Assembly: GCA_002840645.1 (NCBI GenBank)
Contig: PHBO01000011.1
Coordinates: forward strand, 83,563 to 147,562
Origin: Candidatus Cloacimonetes bacterium HGW-Cloacimonetes-3
GTDB taxonomy: Bacteria > Cloacimonadota > Cloacimonadia > Cloacimonadales > Cloacimonadaceae
Length of the DNA: 64,000 nucleotides
Direction: 5' to 3'
The position numbers were made by a program, and so were the translations under genes. This document shows positions 43,772 to 52,726 of this stretch, in pieces. The notes under the pieces were generated by a model. It was given only the letters and a program-made list of their open reading frames with translations, had not been told where the DNA came from and ran no database searches. The stretch's first letter is position 1. The number at the start of each line of letters is the position of its first letter.

Positions 43772-45463
43772 ATGCACACTTCTCGAAGTTTTGAAATTGC
43801 CGGCTTTACCTCTATAGATATAAGCGTGCGGGAAGAGATAAAGAGCCTGATTGGGAAGCTGATAGCAGTGGATGATGTAAGCCGACCGGATGTTGCGGGC
43901 AGTATTCTGCAGATAGTGGAAAACCACTGTGCTTTTGATAATAATGACCCCCTGCTGTGTGAATTCTCCGGGCTGATTATAGACTATATGTTAAGCTATT
44001 TCCTCTCCGTAAAAAGCTCCCACGAAAGTGTGCTATACCATTTTCTGGGTTTGATAAATCATTCTCTCGTTACAGCCGAATCCCCATACTATCATACCTT
44101 GCAGGAAAATCTTAAACCGGTGATAGCTGAGTTTCCCCAAGCAATGGAGCTATACGATCGTTTGCAGCTACTTTATATCTTCACAGAAAACCATGATTTC
44201 GATAGTGCCAGAACCTTGATAAACGAATTGGAGAGCGTGGTAACACGGCAACAAGCTCAGCTATGGGTGCTGTTTCACCTTGCGAAAGCACGTGTTTTAC
44301 GGCATGAAAATAAGATAAAAGAACTGATGCGCATGCGCTTGTTAATGATTGTGGAGACCTACGAGGTAGATAGCTCGGATAGTGCTATAAACTTCCTTCT
44401 ACGCTGGATCATTGTGATAAATTGGCAACGGCATACAGTGATGAAGAAGGCACTATTAATGAGGGTTTATGGACGCATTTCAGACCAGAAAAGCCTGAAT
44501 TGTGCCTTTGTGCTGTACGAACTTTTTACGTTTGAAGACAGGCTGGTGCCATCCGCTGAAAAACTGGGCTATCAAAAAAAGCTGATTAAGTTCCCCGCTT
44601 CTATCCTGAATGTGCAACAGCTTCAAATCCTGTATTTCTTTGCCGGCAATTATAGCTGCGGAGTGCAATCACATTTCAAGGAATCCATTCAGAATTACCA
44701 GTATTCGAACTACTTTCTGCATAAGTGCTGGGAGCGCTTGCTAAGCCTTAGCAGTTTTATGCGCAAACATATGGAGCCTGAGCAGTATTATAAGGCAATG
44801 CCCTTTCTGGATATTCGCATCCACGAACTAAGCGATCAGGTTAGCATGCAAAATAATGCGTATGTGGAAAGCCTGCAAGCCGACTATAACAAGATAGAAG
44901 AGCTTTACGAAAAAGTGGGTGAGCTTTCTTTAACCGATAGCTTAACCGGCTTGCGTAACCGCCGTTACTTGGAGAATAACCTCTTTCAGATGGTGGTTTT
45001 GGCTGCCCGCCACAAAGTTCCGGTATGCTTCAGTATGATTGATATAGACTTTTTCAAGCTGACTAACGACACTTTCGGTCACCTTGCCGGCGATTATGTC
45101 CTAAAAGAACTTGCCAAAATCCTGATTAATGAATTCCGTAAGAGTGATATTATTATTCGCTATGGTGGAGAAGAATTTCTGGTGATTCTCTTCGATTCGG
45201 ATGTTGATAGAAGCATCAGAATTATGGATGATCTGCGGCTAAAAATATCACAATACAACTTCGAATATCGCCACCATGTTATCCCCGTAACCGTTAGTAT
45301 CGGTATTTCCTGCGATAACACTCAAGACCCTAACCACAGCGACCTGAATAAATTTATTACCCATGCTGATACCGCTATGTACCAAGCCAAGAACGAAGGA
45401 CGCAACCGGCTTGCTGTTTTTACCACCGGGACTGCCGGTATCTGCGATAAAGCATTAGCTTAA
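43772..45463 (+). CDS. GGDEF-domain diguanylate cyclase
   Basis: This 563-residue protein has no membrane span. Residues 1-370 are helical and resemble TPR-like sensory regions. A short coiled coil leads into a GGDEF domain with DSLTGLRNRRYLE, DIDFFKLTNDTFGHLAGDYVL and the active-site RYGGEEF at about 462-468. It should make cyclic di-GMP. The signal is unknown. It is the last gene of the run that began with purA; a copy of the 56-bp repeat lies just downstream. Confidence 0.92.
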   Translation: MHTSRSFEIAGFTSIDISVREEIKSLIGKLIAVDDVSRPDVAGSILQIVENHCAFDNNDPLLCEFSGLIIDYMLSYFLSVKSSHESVLYHFLGLINHSLVTAESPYYHTLQENLKPVIAEFPQAMELYDRLQLLYIFTENHDFDSARTLINELESVVTRQQAQLWVLFHLAKARVLRHENKIKELMRMRLLMIVETYEVDSSDSAINFLLRWIIVINWQRHTVMKKALLMRVYGRISDQKSLNCAFVLYELFTFEDRLVPSAEKLGYQKKLIKFPASILNVQQLQILYFFAGNYSCGVQSHFKESIQNYQYSNYFLHKCWERLLSLSSFMRKHMEPEQYYKAMPFLDIRIHELSDQVSMQNNAYVESLQADYNKIEELYEKVGELSLTDSLTGLRNRRYLENNLFQMVVLAARHKVPVCFSMIDIDFFKLTNDTFGHLAGDYVLKELAKILINEFRKSDIIIRYGGEEFLVILFDSDVDRSIRIMDDLRLKISQYNFEYRHHVIPVTVSIGISCDNTQDPNHSDLNKFITHADTAMYQAKNEGRNRLAVFTTGTAGICDKALA

Positions 45464-45509
45464 TCATTCTTCTTGTTTCATGAATGAATTGCCATGGAAT
45501 TACGGGTGG

Positions 45510-45565
45510 AATACGCATCGCATCCGTATTTCATGCGTAATGCATAAGTAATTCAAGCAAGGAAG
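45510..45565. repeat. Dispersed palindromic element, copy 2
   Basis: The reverse complement of this segment matches 9356-9411 with one mismatch in 56. The right hairpin arm seen in copy 1 is degenerate here (GTATTCCACCCGTAATTCC-type sequence read on the minus strand). It lies between the diguanylate cyclase and the ABC ATPase genes. Confidence 0.85.
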
Positions 45566-45636
45566 AAGAGGGGACAAAAAAACTCGCTTGACAGTATTGG
45601 CAGGATAATTTTCGTATTTCCCTAAAGGAGTATGCC

Positions 45637-46740
45637 ATGGCAAAGATCACTATAAAGAACCTTAATAAGTATTATGACAACGGTTTCCACGCCGTTAAAG
45701 ACATCAGCTTCACCGCAGAAGACAAGGAATTTGTGGTGCTGGTAGGTCCTTCCGGTTGTGGTAAAACCACTGCTTTGCGCATGATTGCGGGCTTGGAAGA
45801 AATATCTTCCGGCGAGATTTACATCGGCGATGTGTTGGTGAATAAAATGCCGCCCAAAGACCGCGATATCGCCATGGTATTCCAGAATTACGCACTTTAT
45901 CCCCACATGTCCGTGTTCGAAAACATGGCATTTGCCTTGAAGCTTCGCAAAGAAAGCAAAGAAGAGATTAAAAAGAAAGTGGATTTCGCCGCTAAGATGC
46001 TGGGAATAGAGACAATGATGAAAAGCAAGCCGGGTCAGCTTTCCGGCGGACAGCGTCAGCGTGTGGCTTTGGGACGTGCGATTGTGCGCAATCCCAAGGT
46101 TTTCCTGTTTGACGAACCTCTGTCCAATCTGGATGCCAAGCTGCGGGTGGCGATGCGTGCGGAAATTGTGAAGCTGCATCACACCCTGGGAAACACCATG
46201 ATCTACGTTACGCACGACCAGGTGGAAGCCATGACCATGGCAGACCGCATTGTGGTGATGAAGGATGGTGTTATTCACCAGATCGACACTCCTTTGAATA
46301 TCTACAACAACCCCGCAAATGTTTTTGTAGCAGGCTTTATCGGCAGTCCCTCGATAAATCTATCCACCGGCAAGCTGATATCCAAAGGCGGCGCAATATT
46401 CTTCGACAGTGGAGATTACCAGCTTCCGCTTACCCCGGAGCAGGCAAAGATACTTGCCGCCTACGAGAATAAGCCCATCATCATGGGTATCCGCCCCGAA
46501 GACCTCTATGATGCCAGATTTGATTCCATGGCAGAATTCCCTGCGGGCTTTAACGCTACTGTGGACTTAGTAGAGCCACTTGGCAATGAGTATCACATCA
46601 TTCTTAAAACTGCCCAGCACACTTTCACTGCCCGCTTCGATCCCAAAGAGCTACCTAAAGTGGGAGAAAAGCTGGATATTACTCTGGATATGGCAAAAGC
46701 CCATTTCTTCGATCCGGAGAGCGAAGCAAACCTCTTTTAA
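45637..46740 (+). CDS. Sugar-type ABC transporter ATPase (UgpC/MalK/MsmX-like)
   Basis: This 367-residue protein has Walker A GPSGCGKT (37-44), Q-loop FQNYALYPHMSV, signature LSGGQRQRVALGRA, Walker B VFLFDEPLSNLDAK and H-loop VTHDQVEAM. A C-terminal TOBE/OB region (IMGIRPEDLYDA, ATVDLVEPLGNEYHI) follows, as in carbohydrate importers. Such ATPases can serve several permeases encoded elsewhere; none lies nearby. AAAGGAG precedes the ATG. A hairpin terminator follows at 46759. Confidence 0.93.
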   Translation: MAKITIKNLNKYYDNGFHAVKDISFTAEDKEFVVLVGPSGCGKTTALRMIAGLEEISSGEIYIGDVLVNKMPPKDRDIAMVFQNYALYPHMSVFENMAFALKLRKESKEEIKKKVDFAAKMLGIETMMKSKPGQLSGGQRQRVALGRAIVRNPKVFLFDEPLSNLDAKLRVAMRAEIVKLHHTLGNTMIYVTHDQVEAMTMADRIVVMKDGVIHQIDTPLNIYNNPANVFVAGFIGSPSINLSTGKLISKGGAIFFDSGDYQLPLTPEQAKILAAYENKPIIMGIRPEDLYDARFDSMAEFPAGFNATVDLVEPLGNEYHIILKTAQHTFTARFDPKELPKVGEKLDITLDMAKAHFFDPESEANLF

Positions 46741-46758
46741 AACAGTAGTTTATGTATA

Positions 46759-46785
46759 GGCTATCTCATAACGGGGTAGCCTTTT
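46759..46785 (+). terminator. Intrinsic terminator after the UgpC/MalK-like gene
   Basis: GGCTATC pairs with GGTAGCC (one G-U pair) around a 9-base loop, followed by TTTTC. It starts 18 bp past the stop at 46740. Confidence 0.6.
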
Positions 46786-46829
46786 CTACAGCAAATCTAT
46801 CCCCCGATGCGGGAAACTATGGTGTGCGT

Positions 46830-47582
46830 ATGTTGCGTTGTTTGCAAATGATGTGTATATTGCTATGTGTAAGCTGCTTAGGGGCTGTGGTGATAGAGTA
46901 TTCTGCCTCCGCTAATGCACTTTCGGGGATTACTATGCTGTCTCAATCTGTGGGAGATTATGCGCTTTCGCCGGTAGTGGGGATAACCGGGGTTTGTAGC
47001 ACCTGGCATCAGCCTTTCAGCAACAAAGAAACCGCCATCTATGGCTTGCACACTGCCTTTCCTCTCTCCAAATTCCTTGTGGCAAGCGGGATAAACTACC
47101 TGAACCACCCCGATTACCGCTGGCAGGATGAATACCTAAGCCTGTGCATCAATCATTACGGATTTGCCCTTGGGGCTACCCAACACTTAGTTTATGAAAA
47201 AATCTCCAACGATACTTGGTACAACTGGAATAACGACTTTGCGCTGCGTTATATGGGCGACACCTATGGCAGCGAAATCCGCTATATCCGCGCTGGAACG
47301 AACGATGCAGCCTGGACACTATCGGCTAATAACCGGCTTAGCCCCTCCACAACAGTGTGTTCTTCCTACACTTGGCGCACAGAGGGTGAAGATTCCTATG
47401 CGGTGGGAAGTTCTATACAAATAGCTTCTCCCCTGTTACTGCAAAGCTCCTGGCAGAGCGAACCGGCACGGTTTGGAGCGGGCTTGAAATTCATTATCAA
47501 CCGCATGGAACTGATGTACAGCGTGCGTACTCATGCCGAGCTTAGCCTTAGCCACAGCCTTGATCTGGGAGTGGCGTGGTAA
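46830..47582 (+). CDS. Outer-membrane beta-barrel-like protein
   Basis: The ATG at 46830 gives a signal peptide (MLRCLQMMCILLCVSCLGAV) and 250 residues; an earlier ATG at 46752 would run through the terminator hairpin and is unlikely. The mature part shows SASANALSGITMLSQS and then alternating beta-strands rich in Tyr, Trp and Asn (YRWQDEYLSLCINHYGFALG). It ends LDLGVAW, with a terminal aromatic. A small PorV/FadL-like barrel is the best reading. No strong ribosome binding site is seen. Its stop overlaps the next start. Confidence 0.6.
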   Translation: MLRCLQMMCILLCVSCLGAVVIEYSASANALSGITMLSQSVGDYALSPVVGITGVCSTWHQPFSNKETAIYGLHTAFPLSKFLVASGINYLNHPDYRWQDEYLSLCINHYGFALGATQHLVYEKISNDTWYNWNNDFALRYMGDTYGSEIRYIRAGTNDAAWTLSANNRLSPSTTVCSSYTWRTEGEDSYAVGSSIQIASPLLLQSSWQSEPARFGAGLKFIINRMELMYSVRTHAELSLSHSLDLGVAW

Positions 47583-49084
47583 GGCTTTTACTTGCGCTGT
47601 GTTTACTCCTTTCCGCTACATTGGCTTGGGGGCAGGTGGAGGAATTGCCGGAATTGCAGACCGAAGAACTGCAGGATAACTGGCTGCAACGCATGTATGA
47701 CGAGCTGAATACCGGCAATGCCAGGCTTAGTATTAACAACCGCATCCGCATAAACCCCGATTACAATTCTGCGCTGTTTTCCCTGCAAGGACGGGATAAA
47801 GAACTGAAGCTTAATCTTAACCTTAGTACAATGGAGGAAAGACCCCTTTATGCTAACTTCCAGCTGCACAAAAGCAGCACCAAATCCCTAATCAGGGAAT
47901 TCAGCTTGGGCAGCATCACGCCTGCATGGGGAATGGGTACGGTGTTTAAGAAAAGCAGCCCGAAGGGTAACCTTTTTCGGCTGGGAAACGCAGGCAGCCC
48001 GGAGCGTGTAAACCCCATGGGTGCGGGGATGGTGCTTGGCAATGCGAAACTATCTGCCTTTGCAGTGGCAGCACAGGAACAAAGAAGCGTAGTGCTGAAG
48101 GAAGGAGAAATTAGCACGCTATACGTAAGCAAGCGGGAAGACTTAAGTAAAACAAGGGAACGCCTTGCCTGTGCCGGAATGGAAGCTAAACTATCCGGGC
48201 TGAGGCTGGGAGTGTTAGGCTATGTACAAAGCTATGATTACCCATTCTCTAACCCCGATTATGCCAGACACATGGAAGCTGTCAGCTTTGATATTAGGGT
48301 TGATGCCAAAGCCATGCAGGGAGCTTGTGAGGCTACTATCATAGAGGGTAAACCTGCCTTAAAAGCGGTGCTTGGCATAACTGATGCAAGCTTCAAACAA
48401 GAGCTTGGCTATACTACTTACCAAAATGTTCAGTTCCCCGCTTATGCAGCACGTTCCGGCATCCTCAGCAATCAAGGAAAACGCTGCGAGCTAAGCTGGG
48501 ACATGGATATCCCCCTCTCTAAAACCATAAAGCTTTCCCTCCGCAATGCTTTGTCCCGCAATCATGACAGCCTAAAAAGCCCTGTGTGGCTTGCACGCAA
48601 TATCCTTTTCATTAGTTGTGCCCCCAAAGATACCAAGCTAAGCATCCAGATCAGCCGTTACGACCGGGAGCTTATAGCCTATGCAGACAGCAGCTATCAA
48701 TCCTCTCTACCAGTGCATTATCGCAGTAATATCAAAATAAGCCACCAACTTAACAAACTGATTGGGGTATGTTTCAGCTATCGCTATCACTACGAAGATC
48801 AGCTAAAGAAAAAGCGGAATAGCTTCTACTGGGAAAACAAGCTGGTTGGCACCCACAAGAAAACTACCCTTCAAGCAGGGCTAAGATGCTGGCAGAGCTT
48901 GCACAGCATAGCTATCCCGGATGCAGACCTGGGGGATGCAAATGGCATAAACCTTGCCACCAGCGAAGATAACCGGGTGTTTGCCAAACTTAGCTATCGT
49001 TTCCGGAGCTTCCATCTTTCCACAGAACTGCAGCAGTCATGGTTAGATGGCTGCCGCAGTATCTATATCAATGTAGGTACTTAG
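47576..49084 (+). CDS. Exported beta-rich, barrel-like protein
   Basis: The GTG at 47576 overlaps the previous stop by 7 bases and gives a good signal peptide (VRLLLALCLLLSATLAWG); 502 residues. A short acidic helical segment (VEELPELQTEELQDNWLQRM) comes first. About 450 residues of alternating strands follow, with the turn GSITPAWGMGTVFKKSSPKG. This layout recalls outer-membrane barrels that follow helix-hairpin-helix-like tags in the superphylum, but no tag is clear here. It is probably a partner of the preceding barrel. It converges on the next gene with 1 bp between stops. Confidence 0.6.
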   Translation: MVRLLLALCLLLSATLAWGQVEELPELQTEELQDNWLQRMYDELNTGNARLSINNRIRINPDYNSALFSLQGRDKELKLNLNLSTMEERPLYANFQLHKSSTKSLIREFSLGSITPAWGMGTVFKKSSPKGNLFRLGNAGSPERVNPMGAGMVLGNAKLSAFAVAAQEQRSVVLKEGEISTLYVSKREDLSKTRERLACAGMEAKLSGLRLGVLGYVQSYDYPFSNPDYARHMEAVSFDIRVDAKAMQGACEATIIEGKPALKAVLGITDASFKQELGYTTYQNVQFPAYAARSGILSNQGKRCELSWDMDIPLSKTIKLSLRNALSRNHDSLKSPVWLARNILFISCAPKDTKLSIQISRYDRELIAYADSSYQSSLPVHYRSNIKISHQLNKLIGVCFSYRYHYEDQLKKKRNSFYWENKLVGTHKKTTLQAGLRCWQSLHSIAIPDADLGDANGINLATSEDNRVFAKLSYRFRSFHLSTELQQSWLDGCRSIYINVGT

Positions 49085-49085
49085 T

Positions 49086-51170
49086 TCAATTATATGCTAT
49101 CACGCGATAGAAACGCTTGGTCTGCCCCATTGTGTTAATATTTAGATAGAGAGCTGTTGTGCCATTCACCAGGACTGTCCAATCTGAAGGGAAACTTGCA
49201 TAAGGGTTATCTGAGGCATAAATCTTATAACTCCCTGCATCCGCTACATCCTGCCAGGATAGCCTGATGTTCGTATCATCAACCCAAACGATCTCAAGTT
49301 GTGGTGTGTTTAGGCTATTCATTTGAAAATCCCATGCAGGATAGCTAAGCCCGCTTAGGCTGTTTGCTCTGGTCCAGTTACCGGGATCGTTTATTGCTTG
49401 GCGGATATCCGCTACAGTACCGCTTTGTGTTGCACTATAATATCCATTGTCAATCTCTGTTACAAATCCCAGGGCGTTTACACCTTGCTGCAGAGGCTCC
49501 GGCAAGTAAGAGCTGTTGTTTCCCGGAATTCCTCCGGTCAGCCAACTTGTGGTGGAGAAAGCAGCCAGGAAGGTAGGCTGAGTAATATAACCCTGAAAGG
49601 CAATAATCTGATCTCCATCGTTGGAAAAGCCTTCGAAATCCGGATTGCTGATGCCTTCGTTGTCTTGCAGTGTGCCTTCTACCACATGGATAACTTCTCC
49701 TCTAAGATATAAGCGGGCAACCCCACGCCATTCGTACACTTCTTCTGTCTCAGCAAATGCCGTTCCTGTCCAAGCCTTATCGGTGAAGTTTATCTTGGTG
49801 TTTTCCAGCACGTCCGTAAGCAAAACAAAGGCAAACTTATCCGGAGAATCACAGGCATATTCTACAAAAGCGAGATCACCTACGCTTAGCACAGAGCCAA
49901 CCGGTCCGGCAGAAGTGTTAAAAGACAACTGTGGCACTCCAGTATCTGCTTTATAATCTATAGCCGTGCCAGAGTTAGTGTATGGGTATATCTTGAAGTA
50001 GTAAGGATGGGCTTCATTTAGCTCGAAGATTAGCTTTGTCTGAATGCCGTAGGCTACATTCTTAGTAAGCTTTTTATCTTCTTCGGGAACTCCATCTACG
50101 GGTGCTACTATCTCATCCGCACTAATTTTACTGCCTTTGATAAGGTAGCCATCAGGAAGAGTGCTACCGGTGGCATCAGTCCAGTTTAGATAAGCTTGAT
50201 AGTATGTTATCCCGTTAACTGCAAACCCGCTTGGGTATGAGGAAGGTTCTGGCAGTATCGTGGAAGCATAAACAGCAAGGTTCTGTGTCTCAATACCGCC
50301 GCCGCTATGCACTATATTGCCGGAGAAATCTCCGCTTATAACCGGCTGGAATAACACTTGAATGGTTCGGTTAATAGTACCGCTACGTGGTAGTAGGCTC
50401 AACTGGCTGGCAAAAAGCTCATCACCTTCCAATCTAAGCACAAAGTACTGCGGTGCTGTTACTATAAGCTCTCCCGTCAAGTGTTGGGCAGATATCTGAT
50501 AGCTTTGCAGTGAAGACAAGTAACCTGCTGCGGCATAGAATGGTTGCAAACTGGCAGTGATTTGCAGATAGGGTGTTAAAGGGGTTCCGCTAACAACGAT
50601 GTTATCATAGCGCCATTTCCCTGTGGCAGCATAGGTGCTGGTGGATTTAGAGGGCATATAGGCGGTGTTGGCAGCATTAGCAAAGGAAGAAACCAGCTTG
50701 AATGCAAGGTTTGGATTAGAATTCATCCCCGTGATGCTGCTGCCATCAAAGCTTCCGTCAACCCAAAGATCACCGCTTGCAGCATTGAAGATGCCAGCTT
50801 CCACCCATACAGGAGCGGCTACTGTTCTATCCAGGGTATAATATAGAACTGCCCTGTTGGCTGAGGTGTTGCTGTGGCGAATTGCCCAGCTAATTGAGAT
50901 AGAAGAGTATCCAACGCTGGACACTTCCACATACATCCCGGCTACACGGTTATTTGTTCCTTGAGCAGGGTAAGAGGTTGTGCTCCAGGCATAGCCCGTG
51001 TCGGCATATCCGGTGTTAAAGTTATCACTGGTTACCCCACCTATCAGACTCAAGCTTCCACTTCCGGTGCTTGGGTTTGTGTTTTGGGCTTCAAAATCCC
51101 AGGATGTGATTACCGCAGCGTTCAATACGCCGAAAGTAAGGATAATCAACAAGGTAATAATCTTCTTCAT
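49086..51170 (-). CDS. Secreted multidomain protein with C-terminal fibronectin-like domain
   Basis: The ATG at 51170 follows AAAGGAG and gives 694 residues with signal peptide MKKIITLLIILTFGVLNA. A second ATG at 51194 with an almost identical upstream box (GGAGATACCC) would add 8 residues. The N-terminal 190 residues look like a jelly-roll (VITSWDFEAQNTNPS, WAIRHSNTSANRAVLYYTLD). Ig-like and fibronectin-III-like pieces follow. The last 70 residues (LNTPQLEIVWVDDTNIRLSW, AGSYKIYASD) form an FN3-type domain. No catalytic motif is seen and no sorting tail is obvious. Confidence 0.75.
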   Translation of the reverse strand: MKKIITLLIILTFGVLNAAVITSWDFEAQNTNPSTGSGSLSLIGGVTSDNFNTGYADTGYAWSTTSYPAQGTNNRVAGMYVEVSSVGYSSISISWAIRHSNTSANRAVLYYTLDRTVAAPVWVEAGIFNAASGDLWVDGSFDGSSITGMNSNPNLAFKLVSSFANAANTAYMPSKSTSTYAATGKWRYDNIVVSGTPLTPYLQITASLQPFYAAAGYLSSLQSYQISAQHLTGELIVTAPQYFVLRLEGDELFASQLSLLPRSGTINRTIQVLFQPVISGDFSGNIVHSGGGIETQNLAVYASTILPEPSSYPSGFAVNGITYYQAYLNWTDATGSTLPDGYLIKGSKISADEIVAPVDGVPEEDKKLTKNVAYGIQTKLIFELNEAHPYYFKIYPYTNSGTAIDYKADTGVPQLSFNTSAGPVGSVLSVGDLAFVEYACDSPDKFAFVLLTDVLENTKINFTDKAWTGTAFAETEEVYEWRGVARLYLRGEVIHVVEGTLQDNEGISNPDFEGFSNDGDQIIAFQGYITQPTFLAAFSTTSWLTGGIPGNNSSYLPEPLQQGVNALGFVTEIDNGYYSATQSGTVADIRQAINDPGNWTRANSLSGLSYPAWDFQMNSLNTPQLEIVWVDDTNIRLSWQDVADAGSYKIYASDNPYASFPSDWTVLVNGTTALYLNINTMGQTKRFYRVIAYN

Positions 51171-51707
51171 GTGTATCTCCTTTTTACTATGCATGGGTAT
51201 CTCCTATCTATTTAGGCATATATTGTTGATGGTGTAAGTTTCGTTAGATTCGTGCGCCGGCAAACCCGGGAACATCCTGCATAGCAAGTCTATGGCAACT
51301 ATGGTTTATATTCATATATCCTCCATGGATACGTATATTTCGGGATTCTGCAACCCATCGTTAAAAGTAGTACTCTCCAATATCCGATATCCTGCAATTT
51401 ATTATCTTGCTGAAGATCACGGCAATTCATGTACAAGCACTATAGTATTGCCATTAATGCAGATATGCCATCACCACCGGTTTTTGGATTACAGATGTTA
51501 AAAATCATCTAACGGGTGTTTAATTTCTTTCTTGACATAATATTCGGGTATGTTTTAGCATGCATCTGCTGGGTTTCATAGTTTAAATTGTGCTTTCCGT
51601 ATCAGCAATGTTACAGTGATTTACATACCGTCCGATGTTCGTTTTGCCAATATGGCTGCTTTTGGGAAGAGCTTTTATTGTGGGGAATAAAACTAAAGGA
51701 GTGATGT
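51171..51707. other. 537-bp gap between divergent genes
   Basis: It holds the promoter regions of the minus-strand secreted protein and the PorT-like gene. A TTGACATAATA block lies at 51532, about 175 bp before the latter. Short readings here show no family features. No repeat or RNA was recognised. Confidence 0.5.
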
Positions 51708-52310
51708 ATGAGAAACATCATTTTGACCGTTCTGGTGCTCGCATTAAGCGTAGGAGCACTGATGGCACAACCTGTATTTGGGGCACGGCTGGGGATGAAC
51801 CTTGCCAATATCAGTTACAAAGATATCGATGACAATGGCAGCAAGATTGGTTTACATCTTGGTGGCATGATGCAGTATGCTGTTAACCCAAACATTATCA
51901 TTCAGCCCGAACTTCTCTTCTCAATGAAGGGTGTTTCCTGGGATATTACCGGTGGTAGCGACGATTGGAGCTTCAATTACATCGAAATCCCAATTTTGGC
52001 AAAGTACAATCTCGCCATGGAAACCGTAAAAATCCAGCCTTATCTTGGCCCCACTATTGGGATTCTGCTTAGTGCAAAAAGCAAGTGGGAATATAGCGGA
52101 GTTTCCGGTGATACTGATATGAAAGACGATTTGAACACTATTGATCTGGGCTTAAACATTGGTGCAGATGTAGTATTCATGCAGAATTTCGTAGCAGGAT
52201 TGAGCTATAACATGGGTTTAACCAACATTGCCAAAGATCAACCCTCAGGTGCTGATCCTGTTTACAACCGTGCGTTTATGGTGAACCTTGGTTACATTTT
52301 TGGTAACTAA
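51708..52310 (+). CDS. PorT-like outer-membrane beta-barrel protein
   Basis: This 200-residue protein has a signal peptide (MRNIILTVLVLALSVGALMA). The body begins PVFGARLGMNLANISY and continues GLHLGGMMQYAVNPNIIIQPELLFSMKG (split here into strands), a pattern typical of the PorT/OMP_b-brl_2 family of 8-stranded barrels. It ends LGYIFGN. Such proteins are abundant in Bacteroidota-like outer membranes; the function is not known. AAAGGAG precedes the ATG and a terminator follows. Confidence 0.85.
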   Translation: MRNIILTVLVLALSVGALMAQPVFGARLGMNLANISYKDIDDNGSKIGLHLGGMMQYAVNPNIIIQPELLFSMKGVSWDITGGSDDWSFNYIEIPILAKYNLAMETVKIQPYLGPTIGILLSAKSKWEYSGVSGDTDMKDDLNTIDLGLNIGADVVFMQNFVAGLSYNMGLTNIAKDQPSGADPVYNRAFMVNLGYIFGN

Positions 52311-52343
52311 ACAAGCAGCATAAGCTCTTAATTTACAACTACA

Positions 52344-52386
52344 AACCCCATTCGGCAGTTTAAAAGCTTCCGGATGGGGTTAATTT
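52344..52386 (+). terminator. Intrinsic terminator after the PorT-like gene
   Basis: AACCCCATTCGG and CCGGATGGGGTT pair over 12 bp around a 14-base loop, with AATTTTATT following. It lies 34 bp after the stop at 52310. Confidence 0.75.
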
Positions 52387-52519
52387 TATTGGCTTTCTTT
52401 CATGTCGAACGGGTAGTTTTACTTAGCATTTATAGAAAATATCGTTTCTACAACCGGGCATAATGGATAAAGTATGACCGCTGATTACTTAGATTTCACG
52501 CCTATGCAGCCTATAACTA

Positions 52520-52561
52520 TCCCGTAACCCTCCCGTATCGCGATACGGGAGGGTTACGGGA
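52520..52561. repeat. 42-base perfect palindrome
   Basis: Arms 52520-52540 and 52541-52561 are exact reverse complements with no spacer. The arm carries the block TCCCGTA twice, like the doubled block of the palindrome at 24887. It lies in the 416-bp gap before tpiA, which otherwise shows only the terminator above and a TTGACC box at 52665. Confidence 0.9.
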
Positions 52562-52726
52562 AGGATATGGAGAATTTGAGCGATTCAAGCAAGGCTGAAG
52601 CCATTACAGTAAGCCCTTTTTAACGGTCTAACGCCGATCCATTCACAGTAATTTTAAAAATCCCTTGACCTAATACCTAATTTATAAGTGTTGTATTAGT
52701 TAGAGAAAAAGCCTGTGAGGTTAGAG

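Noticed and set aside
45622..46278. A 218-codon open frame on the minus strand opposite the UgpC/MalK-like gene
   Set aside because: It is a His- and Phe-rich shadow of a well-identified ATPase gene, with no ribosome binding site.
51292..51501. A 69-codon plus-strand frame in the gap before the PorT-like gene
   Set aside because: Codon use and protein character look random and there is no ribosome binding site.
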